Source of the DNA: Devosia sp.
Lineage (GTDB): Bacteria > Pseudomonadota > Alphaproteobacteria > Rhizobiales > Devosiaceae
Reading direction: 5' to 3'
Assembly (NCBI RefSeq): GCF_024707125.1
Contig: NZ_JANQAH010000011.1
Span: 868,001-932,000, forward strand
Length of the DNA stretch: 64,000 nt
In this document: positions 34,355 to 43,057 of the stretch, in pieces
How the letters are laid out: every line of letters begins with the position of its first letter
Numbering within the stretch: the stretch's first letter is position 1
The notes under the pieces: model-generated
Told to the model about the DNA's origin: nothing
Seen by the model: the letters and a program-made list of their open reading frames with translations, nothing else
Databases searched by the model: none
Position numbers and translations under genes: made by a program

Positions 34355-35773
34355 GTGGCTTCACAACTGGCAAATCTTTTGGTCTCGGCTATCGGCTCCG
34401 CCGCAAAGCCGATGCAGCCGCCCGTCAAATCCAACAATGACGACCAGTTCGCGCGCCTTCTCGACGCTCCGGCGACCCCGCCCAAGCGCAATGATGCGCC
34501 GGCAGCGCCAAGCAGTGATGCCCAGCCGGCACCGGCCGAGGCTGCGCCCGCCGATAAGCCCGAGACCACGGAAGCCGCTGCAGCGGCTGCGCCGGCCGAC
34601 GAAAACACCGACAAGGAAGCCGGCGACGAAACCAGCACCACATCGCTGGCCGACTCGCTGCTGGCGGCGCTTGCCGCGCTCGGCCTGACGACCGAAGGCG
34701 CGACGGATGGCGAAGCGGGCGAAGGCGATCTTGTCGACCCGGCTGCACTTGAAGATATCAAGGACGCGATCGGCGAACTTTCGCAATTGTTGGGCATGGA
34801 CGTCGCAACGCTCATGCAGCAGTTGGCCGCGCTCGCCAAGAATGTTGCTGCCGAGGGCGGCGGGGAGGCCGAACTGACGGCCAAGCTCAATGGCTGGCTG
34901 GGCGAGCGCCTCCGCGCGGCCGGGCTGACGCTTGACGCCAATGCCGAGGCAAGCCTTGCCAAGCTGATGGACGGGCTCGGCGACTTCGCCAAGGCCATTC
35001 CGGCGGAACCGGAGCTGGCTTCGGCCCAGCTCAAGATGCCCGAGCCGGTACTGGCGGCAAAGACCGCAGCCACCGAGCCGAAGCTGGAAGTGAGCGAACC
35101 CGAGCTCAAGGTCGAGCCGGAAAGCCTCGAGCGCAAGGCCGAGACCAAATCGGCCGAGCCGGCGGAAACCAACCAGAACAAGGGCCCGAACAACCAGGCC
35201 CAGGCGGCCCGCCCCAATGGCGGCCAGGACAATAATCTCAATCTGACCCCGACCGCGCCCGCCGCGGCGCAGGCCGATGCCCCCCAGCAGCTCGATGCTG
35301 CAACGACGCCGCGCGTGGTGCAGACCGGCTACCAGACGAGCCAGCAGCAATTGAACCTGCCGCAGATCGCCTTCGAGCTGTCGCGCCAGGTGACGGATGG
35401 CAATACCCGCTTCCAGATCCGGCTCGATCCGGCAGAACTGGGGCGTATCGACGTCAAGCTCGACATCGACAGCAATGGCCAGGTGCATGCGCGGCTGACA
35501 GTCGAAAAGGCCGAAACGCTCGACCTGATGCAGCGCGACCAGCGCGCGCTGGAAAAAGCGCTGCAGCAGGCCGGTCTCGATCAGAGCAAAACCAATCTCG
35601 AATTCTCGCTCAAGCAAAACCCGTTTGCCGGTGATCAGAACCAGCGTTCGGGCGATGAGCGAAGCGGGTCGGGCCAGGGCCAGGATAGCCAAGAGGAGAC
35701 AGAAGTCTCCGCCCCCGCCATCACCCTTTATCGCGGCGCGCTCCAGGCGAGCGGCCTCAATATCCTGGCATAA
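34355..35773 (+). CDS. fliK: flagellar hook-length control protein
   Basis: A 472-residue FliK: long Ala/Pro/Glu-rich N-terminal and middle part, then the conserved hook-switch domain near 345-430 (IAFELSRQVTDGNTRFQIRL, DPAELGRIDVKLDI) and a glutamine-rich, charged tail. I chose GTG 34355 because GAGGCG lies ahead of it and because longer starts would lie upstream of the sigma-54 start point. It precedes flgD by 12 bases. Confidence 0.8.
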   Translation: MASQLANLLVSAIGSAAKPMQPPVKSNNDDQFARLLDAPATPPKRNDAPAAPSSDAQPAPAEAAPADKPETTEAAAAAAPADENTDKEAGDETSTTSLADSLLAALAALGLTTEGATDGEAGEGDLVDPAALEDIKDAIGELSQLLGMDVATLMQQLAALAKNVAAEGGGEAELTAKLNGWLGERLRAAGLTLDANAEASLAKLMDGLGDFAKAIPAEPELASAQLKMPEPVLAAKTAATEPKLEVSEPELKVEPESLERKAETKSAEPAETNQNKGPNNQAQAARPNGGQDNNLNLTPTAPAAAQADAPQQLDAATTPRVVQTGYQTSQQQLNLPQIAFELSRQVTDGNTRFQIRLDPAELGRIDVKLDIDSNGQVHARLTVEKAETLDLMQRDQRALEKALQQAGLDQSKTNLEFSLKQNPFAGDQNQRSGDERSGSGQGQDSQEETEVSAPAITLYRGALQASGLNILA

Positions 35774-35785
35774 GGACGTTTCACC

Positions 35786-36481
35786 ATGGTCGACGGCGTT
35801 TCCGGTTCGTCCTCAGCAAATAACAGCTCGCTCGCCGGCTCCCGCCAGACGATCGCGCAGAATTTCGACACTTTCCTGTCGATCCTGACCACGCAGCTCA
35901 AGAACCAGAACCCGCTCGACCCGCTGGATACCAATCAGTTCACCCAGCAACTCGTGCAGTTCACCGGCGTCGAGCAGCAGCTCAAGACCAATACTTTCCT
36001 TGAAAGCCTGCTCGCTTCGACCCAGACGGCCGGCCGCATGGACGCGGTGGGCTATATCGGCAAGCAGGTGACGATCACCGGCAAGACCACGCAGCTGAGC
36101 GGCACCCATGCCATGTGGGGTTATAAGGCCGAGGCGAACGTCGCCAATGCCAATATCACGATCAAGAACGCTTCGGGCGACGTGGTCTATACGCAAAACG
36201 GCTCGCTCAACATGGGCGACGGCGTCTTCACCTGGGATGGCATCTCTACCGACGGCCAGCCGCAGCCTGATGGCCTCTATACAATGACTATCGAAGGCAC
36301 GAACCTGTCGGGCAAGGCGGTCAAGGTCACGACTTCCGCCATCGGCATTGTCAGCGCCGTCGACTTCTCGAGCGGCCAGCCCATGGTCACCGTCGGCGCC
36401 GCAAAGGTACCGCTGAGCGATGTTTCGGAAGTCCGCATTCCCGAAGCGCCATCGACCGGCGACGGCGATACCGACGCATAG
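35786..36481 (+). CDS. flgD: flagellar hook assembly scaffold protein
   Basis: FlgD caps the growing hook. The 231-residue protein has the conserved N-terminal segment FLSILTTQLKNQNPLDPLDT (residues about 31-50) and NQFTQQLVQFTGVEQQLKTN, then the FlgD Ig/tudor-like region with DGISTDGQPQPDGLYTM. It follows fliK directly. Confidence 0.93.
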   Translation: MVDGVSGSSSANNSSLAGSRQTIAQNFDTFLSILTTQLKNQNPLDPLDTNQFTQQLVQFTGVEQQLKTNTFLESLLASTQTAGRMDAVGYIGKQVTITGKTTQLSGTHAMWGYKAEANVANANITIKNASGDVVYTQNGSLNMGDGVFTWDGISTDGQPQPDGLYTMTIEGTNLSGKAVKVTTSAIGIVSAVDFSSGQPMVTVGAAKVPLSDVSEVRIPEAPSTGDGDTDA

Positions 36482-36602
36482 TAGGGAAATGCGCGGCGGG
36501 TGACGGCGCGGCAACTGCCTCCGCCCGTCACCACATGAAGTCCCCATGACGGATCAATTGATTGATTTTCCGTCGTATTCTTAACCGGTTGTAAGTTTCC
36601 TT

Positions 36603-36617
36603 TTAGCGGTATCTTAA
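36603..36617. promoter_or_regulatory. CtrA-box-like site upstream of sciP
   Basis: TTAG-CGGTATC-TTAA differs from the TTAA-N7-TTAA CtrA box at one base. A half-site with a weak partner, TTAA-CCGGTTG-TAAG, lies at 36581-36595. Both are within 90 bases of the sciP start. Confidence 0.45.
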
Positions 36618-36668
36618 GGTCACCGTCCTACTCTCTTGGTCATATGGTCAGGTTGAGTAGAGAGTAAA

Positions 36669-36947
36669 ATGACCGTACAGATGCGTCCTCGCGTAAAGTA
36701 CGTTATCGGTCCGGACGGTAGCCCGCTCACCATTGCGGATCTGCCTCCCGCCAATACCCGTCGTTGGGTAATTCGCCGCAAGGCGGAAGTCGTTGCCGCC
36801 GTGCGTGGTGGTCTCCTGAGCCTCGAAGAGGCTTGCGAGCGCTATACGCTTAGCGTCGATGAATTTCTTAACTGGCAGGCTGCCATCGACAAGCATGGCC
36901 TTGCCGGTTTGCGGACCACCTGGATTCAGCACTACCGAGAGGGCTGA
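36669..36947 (+). CDS. sciP: SciP-type CtrA inhibitor (DUF1153)
   Basis: A 92-residue helix-turn-helix protein: PRVKYVIGPDGSPLTIADLP then TRRWVIRRKAEVVAAVRGGL and YTLSVDEFLNWQ. In Caulobacter SciP binds CtrA at promoters and blocks its activation of target genes in G1. The short length and near-complete match to the family pattern make this secure. It stands alone behind a CtrA-like box, in front of the fliF operon. Confidence 0.92.
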   Translation: MTVQMRPRVKYVIGPDGSPLTIADLPPANTRRWVIRRKAEVVAAVRGGLLSLEEACERYTLSVDEFLNWQAAIDKHGLAGLRTTWIQHYREG

Positions 36948-36974
36948 AATCTTCGGTTCAAGACTATAGCGTAG

Positions 36975-37003
36975 CCCCCACGGCCCAAGGCCCTGGGGGT
37001 TTT
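36975..37003 (+). terminator. intrinsic terminator after sciP
   Basis: Stem CCCCCA.GGCC / GGCC.TGGGGG with one mismatch, loop CAA, followed by TTTT. It lies between convergent sciP and the GST gene. Confidence 0.75.
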
Positions 37004-37031
37004 GCGCGTTTTGGGGTCGGCTTTGCGAAGA

Positions 37032-37652
37032 CTAGACCATATCGTCCGGCATCCAGCGTGCGCCGGCGGGGCGCTGCTTCAGGCGCTCGTAATAGGCCTG
37101 CGCATGCGGCATGGGCTTGTGGTCGAAGGGAACGACAAACCAGCGGTGGATGGACAGCCCGAGAACGATGTCGGCAATGGAAAAATCCTCGCCGGCGATG
37201 AAGGGCCTGCCCCGCGCCAGTTCGGCTTCGAGAATGTCCATCTTTCCCGTCCAGCGCGCGATTGATTCGGCAATTTTTGCCGGGTCGTCGTAACCGGGCG
37301 TTTTGCGCACCAGTGCATGAAGCGCATACATCCAGGGCGGATTGAGTTCGGTTGCCTGCCAGCTCAGCCACTGCAGCGCCCGGGCGAGCGCGTGGTTCTC
37401 GCTCGGCAGCAGCGCGCCGCGCGTATGCGCGAGGTATGCCGCGACCGCATTGCTCTCCCAGAGGACGAACCCATCGTCTTCGACAAAGACCGGCACGCTG
37501 CCATTGGGGTTGAGCGCCAGATATTCCGGCACTTTGGGGTCGCGCAGCGGCAGGCCCCAGTCCTCCCGCTCATAGGAAATCCCCAATTCGTCGAGCGTCC
37601 ACAGGACCTTACGCACATTGATCGAGGTCACGCGACCGAGTACCCGAACCAT
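37032..37652 (-). CDS. glutathione S-transferase family protein
   Basis: A 206-residue GST: thioredoxin-like N-domain (VTSINVRKVLWTLDELGISY, then LNPNGSVPVFVEDDGFVLWE with the cis-Pro and ES glutathione loop) and a helical C-domain with GEDFSIADI, the N-capping box. The N-terminal VTSINV segment places it in the bacterial theta/beta-like group. It interrupts the flagellar cluster and is unrelated to it. Confidence 0.9.
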   Translation of the reverse strand: MVRVLGRVTSINVRKVLWTLDELGISYEREDWGLPLRDPKVPEYLALNPNGSVPVFVEDDGFVLWESNAVAAYLAHTRGALLPSENHALARALQWLSWQATELNPPWMYALHALVRKTPGYDDPAKIAESIARWTGKMDILEAELARGRPFIAGEDFSIADIVLGLSIHRWFVVPFDHKPMPHAQAYYERLKQRPAGARWMPDDMV

Positions 37653-37712
37653 CTTCTACCTCATATTCGAACTAGGCACTTTTTGCCTGATTTTTCGATT
37701 TGCATCGAGTGG

Positions 37713-37728
37713 TTAAGAGATTGTTTAC
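37713..37728 (+). promoter_or_regulatory. CtrA-box-like site upstream of fliF
   Basis: TTAA-GAGATTG-TTTACC has one mismatch to TTAA-N7-TTAACC and lies about 75 bases ahead of the fliF start. It would put the fliF operon under CtrA as an early flagellar operon. Confidence 0.5.
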
Positions 37729-37803
37729 CATCTGATGGGTAATTTTTGCCCAGCGGTCGACGGGGGCTCCGACGATTGCACTTGACCAAACTCGAGTGGC
37801 AGC

Positions 37804-39456
37804 GTGGAAAGTCTAACTACTCTCATCAACCGCATCGGCATGCCGCGCATCGCCGCCATGGCGACCGTGGCGGTTCTGATCATGGGCTTCTTCGTCTTCC
37901 TGATGATGCGGGCCCAGACGCCGAACATGTCCCCGCTCTATAGTGGCCTGAGCCTCGAAGACTCCTCGGCGATCATCACCGAACTCGAAACGGCCAACGT
38001 GCCCTTCGAACTGCGCGGCGACGGCGACACCATTCTCGTGCCACGCGACCAGATCACGACGCTCCGCATGAACCTTGCGGGTGAAGGCCTGCCGAGCAAG
38101 GGGCAGGTCGGCTACGAAATTTTCGACCAGCAGTCGACGCTCGGCGCGACGAGCTTTGTCCAGAACATCAACAACGTCCGCGCCCTCGAAGGCGAACTGG
38201 CCCGCACCATTTCTTCGCTCTCGCGCATCAAGGGCGCCCGCGTTCACCTTGTCCTGCCCGAACGCGAACTCTTCCGCCGCGAACGCAAGGACCCGTCGGC
38301 CTCGATCGTGCTGTCCGTGCGCGGCGCCCTCTCCAACGGCGAAATCCGCGCCATCCAGCACCTCGTGGCCTCCGCCATCGAAGGCCTGAGCCCCCAGCGC
38401 GTGTCGATCGTCGATGATGCAGGCAACCTGCTGGCTTCGGGTACCGAGGATGACGGCCTCGGCGCCATGTCGGGCCAGGCCGAAGAGCGCTCGCTGGCCT
38501 TCGAAAATCGCATCCGTACCCGCGTCGAAGACATGCTGGCCAATGTGGTCGGCGCCGGCCGGGCCCGCGTCGAAATCTCGGCCGAGATGGATTTCAACCG
38601 CTCGACCGTGACCGAAGAAACCTTCGACCCTGAAGGCCAGGTTGTCCGCTCGACCCAGACCCGTGAAGCCCAGAACCAGTCCGGCGCGGCTGCCGGTCAG
38701 GTGACCGTGGCCAACGAACTGCCTGGAGCCAGCGGCGACGGCGCGACCAACGGCAACACCGAACAGGGCAATTCGACCGAGGAAGTCGTCAACTACGAGA
38801 TTTCCAAGAAGACCCAGACGGCCGTCACCGAAGCGGGTGCCCTCAAGCGCCTGTCCGTGGCCGTGGTCGTCGACGGCACCTATACCGATGACGGCGCCGG
38901 CAACATGACCTATGCCCCGCGCTCGGCCGACGAGATCGCCCAGATCCTGACCCTGGTCCGCTCGGCCGTCGGTTACTCGGCCGAACGCGGCGACAATGTT
39001 GAAGTCGTCAATATGCAGTTCGCCGAACGTCCGGAACTGGCTCCGCCCGGTACCGACCAGCAGGGTGGCCTTCTCGACTTTACCCGCGACGACCTGATGA
39101 ATGGCGCGGAAATGGCCGTGACCCTGCTGATCGCGCTGGCTCTCCTGTTCTTCGTGCTGCGCCCGCTGCTCAAGAAGGTCATCAGCCCCGAACCCGAGCC
39201 GCTAGCCCTGCCGGCCGCCGTGGAACTGGGCCAGGGCACGACGCTCGACGCCGAAGGCAATGTCATCACCTCGATCACTGGCGAACCGATGAGCGACGCG
39301 GCCCGGGCGGCGCTTGCCAACCACGACTGGATCGAAGACGCCAAGGCCCTCGGCGAGCAGCAGCTTCAGCAGCTCAAGTCGGTCGGTTCGCTCGTCGAAG
39401 AAAACCCCAAGCAGGCAGCGCTGATCGTGCGCGGCTGGCTCTCCAACGCAGCGTGA
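37804..39456 (+). CDS. fliF: flagellar MS-ring protein
   Basis: A 550-residue FliF with two membrane spans (about 15-36 and 437-458) and the YscJ-type ring-building motif in between (SPLYSGLSLEDSSAIITELE, IKGARVHLVLPERELFRRER). The C-terminal tail (LKSVGSLVEENPKQAALIVR) binds FliG. The GTG start at 37804 gives MESLTTLINRIG. It heads fliF-fliG-fliH-fliN-flbD, all on this strand and tightly packed. Confidence 0.95.
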   Translation: MESLTTLINRIGMPRIAAMATVAVLIMGFFVFLMMRAQTPNMSPLYSGLSLEDSSAIITELETANVPFELRGDGDTILVPRDQITTLRMNLAGEGLPSKGQVGYEIFDQQSTLGATSFVQNINNVRALEGELARTISSLSRIKGARVHLVLPERELFRRERKDPSASIVLSVRGALSNGEIRAIQHLVASAIEGLSPQRVSIVDDAGNLLASGTEDDGLGAMSGQAEERSLAFENRIRTRVEDMLANVVGAGRARVEISAEMDFNRSTVTEETFDPEGQVVRSTQTREAQNQSGAAAGQVTVANELPGASGDGATNGNTEQGNSTEEVVNYEISKKTQTAVTEAGALKRLSVAVVVDGTYTDDGAGNMTYAPRSADEIAQILTLVRSAVGYSAERGDNVEVVNMQFAERPELAPPGTDQQGGLLDFTRDDLMNGAEMAVTLLIALALLFFVLRPLLKKVISPEPEPLALPAAVELGQGTTLDAEGNVITSITGEPMSDAARAALANHDWIEDAKALGEQQLQQLKSVGSLVEENPKQAALIVRGWLSNAA

Positions 39457-39462
39457 TCTGAC

Positions 39463-40542
39463 ATGGCCCTAGTTGCTCAAGCCATCGAGACCCCGGAAGT
39501 CCGCTCCGGCGGCCCCCAGCTCAAAATCGGTGGTGCTTCGAACTACCGCGCCCTCAAGGGCGACGAGAAGGCCGCTGCCCTGATGCTGGCGCTCGGCCCC
39601 GATCACGGCAAGCCGATCTTTGAAGAGCTCGACGAGCATGAGATCAAGACGCTGTCACGCGCCATGGTCAAGCTCGGCCCGATCACCCCGGCCATGCTCG
39701 ACGAACTGATGGCAGAATTTGTCACCAACATTGCCTCGAACGGTAATGTGGCGGGCAATTCGGACTCGACCGAACGTCTGCTCTTGAGCTTCCTGCCCCA
39801 GGACCGCGTCGATGCGATCATGGAAGAAATCCGCGGCCCGGCCGGCCGCAACATGTGGGAGAAGCTCTCCAACGTGCAGGCCGACGTTCTCGCGGCTTAC
39901 CTCAAGAACGAATATCCGCAGACCGTCGCCGTGATCCTCTCCAAGATCGCGCCGGAACATGCCTCCGACGTGCTCGCCTCGCTGCCCGAGGAGCTGGCCA
40001 TGGAAGTGGTGCAGCGCATGCTGGGCCTCGACGTGGTGCAGAAGGATATTCTCGAAAAGGTCGAGCAGACCCTGCGCACCGAATTCATCTCGACGCTCAA
40101 CACTTCCAAGCGCCGCGACAGCCATGAACTGATGGCCGAAATCTTCAACACCTTCGATCGCCAGACCGAAGCGCGCTTCATCACGAGCCTTGAAGAAAAG
40201 AGCCGCGAAGATGCCGAGCGCATCAAGTCGCTCATGTTCACCTTCGAGGATCTGGCCAAGCTCGACATGTCGGCAATCCAGACCCTGCTCAGCCGCGTGG
40301 ACAAGCGCGAACTGGCGCTCTGCCTCAAGGGCGCCAACGACGAGATCAAGGACTTCTTCCTCAAGAACATGTCGAGCCGCGCAGCCAAGCTGATGCAGGA
40401 CGACATGATGGCCATGGGCCCCGTCCGTCTCAAGGACGTGGACGAAGCGCAGGCCCGCATGGTGTCGGTTGCCAAGGACTTGGCGGCGAAGGGGGAAATC
40501 CTCATCGTCAAGTCCAAGGGCGACGACCAGATGATCGGTTGA
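39463..40542 (+). CDS. fliG: flagellar motor switch protein
   Basis: A 359-residue FliG. The N-terminal FliF-binding domain starts after [18 protein letters not shown]; the middle EHPQ-like loop reads [14 protein letters not shown]; the C-terminal torque helix has [20 protein letters not shown] with the conserved charged residues, followed by [11 protein letters not shown]. It starts six bases after fliF. Confidence 0.96.
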   Translation: MALVAQAIETPEVRSGGPQLKIGGASNYRALKGDEKAAALMLALGPDHGKPIFEELDEHEIKTLSRAMVKLGPITPAMLDELMAEFVTNIASNGNVAGNSDSTERLLLSFLPQDRVDAIMEEIRGPAGRNMWEKLSNVQADVLAAYLKNEYPQTVAVILSKIAPEHASDVLASLPEELAMEVVQRMLGLDVVQKDILEKVEQTLRTEFISTLNTSKRRDSHELMAEIFNTFDRQTEARFITSLEEKSREDAERIKSLMFTFEDLAKLDMSAIQTLLSRVDKRELALCLKGANDEIKDFFLKNMSSRAAKLMQDDMMAMGPVRLKDVDEAQARMVSVAKDLAAKGEILIVKSKGDDQMIG

Positions 40543-40546
40543 CGCC

Positions 40547-41230
40547 ATGGCCGCCCTTGCCCGTTTCACCTTCGATCTCGATCTGGCCGACCACCCGGTC
40601 CTGCCCCAGAGCATCATGCCCGAACTGCCGCCCGAGCCTGTCGGCATCGCCGAGGAGGTCGTCGAGCGTCTGGTGCGCGAAGCGCGCGAAGAAGGCTATG
40701 CCGAGGGTCTTGTGGCAGGCGAAAGCAACGCCACCTCGATGTCGAGCCAGACCATCGCTGCCGCGGCAGGAACCCTGGCAGCCCATGCCGCAAGCATGAC
40801 CGCAGCGCTCGATGAGGCACGCGCCGAAAGCCACAAGGAAGCTGTGGGTCTTGCCGTCAGCGTCGGCCGGAAACTCGCTTTCCATCTCGTCGGCCGCGAG
40901 CCGACTGCGGAACTCGAAGCGTTGATCGCCGAATGCATGCCCAGCCTTTCCGGCGTGCCGCATCTGGTGATCCGCTGCCACGAAGACCTGGCTGACCAGA
41001 TCCGCGACATCGCGACTGCCCAGATCGCCACCTCCGGCTATGCCGGCCGCCTGGTGGTCATGGGCGAACCCGACATCCGCCTTGGCGACGGTCGGCTCGA
41101 ATGGGTCGATGGCGGCCTTATCAGAGACGCCGACGGGCTCGACGCCGAGATCGATGAGACAATTGCCGCCTACCTCGCCGCCAAGGCGAACAAGGCCGGA
41201 TCACACTTAGCCAAGGAGAGCGGTGAATGA
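40547..41230 (+). CDS. fliH: flagellar assembly regulator of the FliI ATPase (FliH/FlbE)
   Basis: A 227-residue protein of the FliH/FlbE type: EEVVERLVREAREEGYAEGL near residue 40, an Ala-rich helical region, and a C-terminal part (LVIRCHEDLADQIRDIA) that would bind FliI. It lies four bases after fliG and overlaps fliN by four. FliH sequences drift widely, so context carries much of the call. Confidence 0.83.
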   Translation: MAALARFTFDLDLADHPVLPQSIMPELPPEPVGIAEEVVERLVREAREEGYAEGLVAGESNATSMSSQTIAAAAGTLAAHAASMTAALDEARAESHKEAVGLAVSVGRKLAFHLVGREPTAELEALIAECMPSLSGVPHLVIRCHEDLADQIRDIATAQIATSGYAGRLVVMGEPDIRLGDGRLEWVDGGLIRDADGLDAEIDETIAAYLAAKANKAGSHLAKESGE

Positions 41231-41577
41231 ACCCGACCGATCCTCAGACCGACGCCGCTGAAATGGAAGACTTTGGCGCGGGCGACATGCCCAGCCCCGG
41301 GTCCGATAACCGCGCCGAGGCCTATGTCGAGCGTACCGCTGACGACCTCGAGGCCGTGTTCGACGTGCCCGTGCGGGTATCGGTCGTGCTCGGCCGCACC
41401 AAGATGCCGGTCGCGAGCCTCTTGAAGCTCAATACCGGCACCGTGGTCGAACTCGACCGCCAGGTCGGTGAAGCCGTCGAAATCTACGTCAATGACCGCC
41501 TCGTAGCGCGTGGCGAAATCGTGCTGGTGGAAAACCGCCTCGGCGTCACCATGACCGAGATCATCAAGCCCCAATAA
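41227..41577 (+). CDS. fliN: flagellar motor switch protein
   Basis: A 116-residue FliN: a variable acidic N-terminus, then the SpoA domain (VFDVPVRVSVVLGRTKMPVA, SLLKLNTGTVVELDR, VNDRLVARGEIVLVENRLGV). It forms the C-ring base with FliG and FliM. Start ATG overlaps the fliH stop. Confidence 0.95.
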   Translation: MNPTDPQTDAAEMEDFGAGDMPSPGSDNRAEAYVERTADDLEAVFDVPVRVSVVLGRTKMPVASLLKLNTGTVVELDRQVGEAVEIYVNDRLVARGEIVLVENRLGVTMTEIIKPQ

Positions 41578-41597
41578 TAAGAACGGGAGTGACTGCT

Positions 41598-42965
41598 ATG
41601 CGTCTCCTCATCGTCGGAGCCCTCGAAGGTCAACTGAGCCAGGCCACCAAAATGGCCATGGATGGCGGCGCCAAGGTCGCTCATGCCCCCGGTATCGATA
41701 TCGCCATGGCCGCACTTCGTACGGGCCGCGGCGCCGACCTGCTGCTGGTCGACGTGATGATGGACATTGCCGGCCTCATCGCCGCGCTCGAAGCCGAACG
41801 CATCGCCATTCCCGTCGTCGCCTGCGGCGTCGAGACCAATGCTGCCGCCGCCGTCAACGCCATCCGCGCCGGCGCCAAGGAATATATCCCGCTGCCCCCC
41901 GACGCGACGCTGATCGCCGCCGTCATCCAGGCGGTCTCGCGCGACAGCGAAGACTTTCTGTTCCGCGATCCGGCCATGCAGCGCGTCGTCAAGATGGCCG
42001 AGCAGGTTGCGGCCTCCGAAGCCTCCATCCTGATCACCGGCGAAAGCGGCACCGGCAAGGAAGTCGTCGCCCGTTTCGTCCACTCGCGCTCCAAGCGCGC
42101 CAACAAGCCCTTCATCTCGGTCAACTGCGCCGCCATTCCCGAAGCGCTGCTGGAATCGGAACTCTTCGGCCACGAAAAGGGTGCCTTCACCGGCGCCATC
42201 GCCCGCCGGGTGGGAAAATTCGAGGAAGCCACCGGCGGCACCCTGCTGCTCGACGAAATTTCGGAAATGGATGTGCGCCTGCAGGCAAAGCTGCTGCGCG
42301 CCATCCAGGAGCGCGTCATCGACCGTGTTGGCGGCACCAAGCCCGTGCCGGTCGATATCCGCATTCTCGCCACCTCGAACCGCAACCTGACGGAAGCGGT
42401 GCGCGAAGGCTCGTTCCGCGAAGACCTGCTGTTCCGCCTCAATGTCGTCAACCTCAAGCTCCCGGCCCTGCGCGAGCGCCCCGGCGACATCGTGGCTTTG
42501 GCCGATCACTTCGTTGCCAAATATGCCAAGGCCAATGGCCTGCCCAAGCGCGAGCTTTCCGAGGATGCCCGCACGGCGCTGCTCCACGCGCCCTGGCCGG
42601 GCAACGTCCGCGAGCTTGAAAACACGCTGCATCGCGCGGTGCTTCTCGCCACCGGCACCATGATCGGTTCGGAAGCCATCGTGCTGCCCGATGGCATGGG
42701 CCTCAACGAAGCCGCCCGCGCAAATTCGCCGGCTCATCTGCTGGCCGAAACCGCCGAAGCCATGTCCCGTGCCCTTGTCGGCCGGACCGTGGCCGATGTC
42801 GAGCGCGAGCTGATCCTCGATACGCTCGACCACACCTGGGGCAACCGCACCCATGCGGCCAATATCCTGGGCATTTCGATCCGCACGCTGCGCAACAAGC
42901 TCAATCAATATTCCGACGAAGGGCTCGCCATTCCCGAGCCCGGCGAACGGCGGAACGTGGCTTGA
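41598..42965 (+). CDS. flbD: sigma-54-dependent flagellar regulator FlbD
   Basis: A 455-residue enhancer-binding protein: receiver-like domain (1-110), AAA+ domain with Walker A GESGTGKE, an intact ESELFGHEKGAFTGA sigma-54 contact loop, and a C-terminal Fis-type helix-turn-helix (NRTHAANILGISIRTLRNKL). The receiver is degenerate: the usual acidic pair after the first strand is missing (LLIVGALEGQ) and the lysine position reads YIPLPPD, as I recall for Caulobacter FlbD. ATG 41598 follows GGGAG. Confidence 0.92.
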   Translation: MRLLIVGALEGQLSQATKMAMDGGAKVAHAPGIDIAMAALRTGRGADLLLVDVMMDIAGLIAALEAERIAIPVVACGVETNAAAAVNAIRAGAKEYIPLPPDATLIAAVIQAVSRDSEDFLFRDPAMQRVVKMAEQVAASEASILITGESGTGKEVVARFVHSRSKRANKPFISVNCAAIPEALLESELFGHEKGAFTGAIARRVGKFEEATGGTLLLDEISEMDVRLQAKLLRAIQERVIDRVGGTKPVPVDIRILATSNRNLTEAVREGSFREDLLFRLNVVNLKLPALRERPGDIVALADHFVAKYAKANGLPKRELSEDARTALLHAPWPGNVRELENTLHRAVLLATGTMIGSEAIVLPDGMGLNEAARANSPAHLLAETAEAMSRALVGRTVADVERELILDTLDHTWGNRTHAANILGISIRTLRNKLNQYSDEGLAIPEPGERRNVA

Positions 42966-42995
42966 GCGCCCACCTCGATCCCCGCGACCTCTCTT

Positions 42996-43025
42996 CCCCT
43001 TCTCCCATCCTGGGAGAGGGGTTTT
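42996..43025 (+). terminator. terminator after flbD
   Basis: Stem CCCCTTCTCCCA / TGGGAGAGGGG with one bulged T and loop TCC, followed by TTTT. It ends the fliF operon; flhA starts 33 bases further on. Confidence 0.65.
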
Positions 43026-43057
43026 CGACTTTGGCCTGAGGCCATAGGACCGGCACG

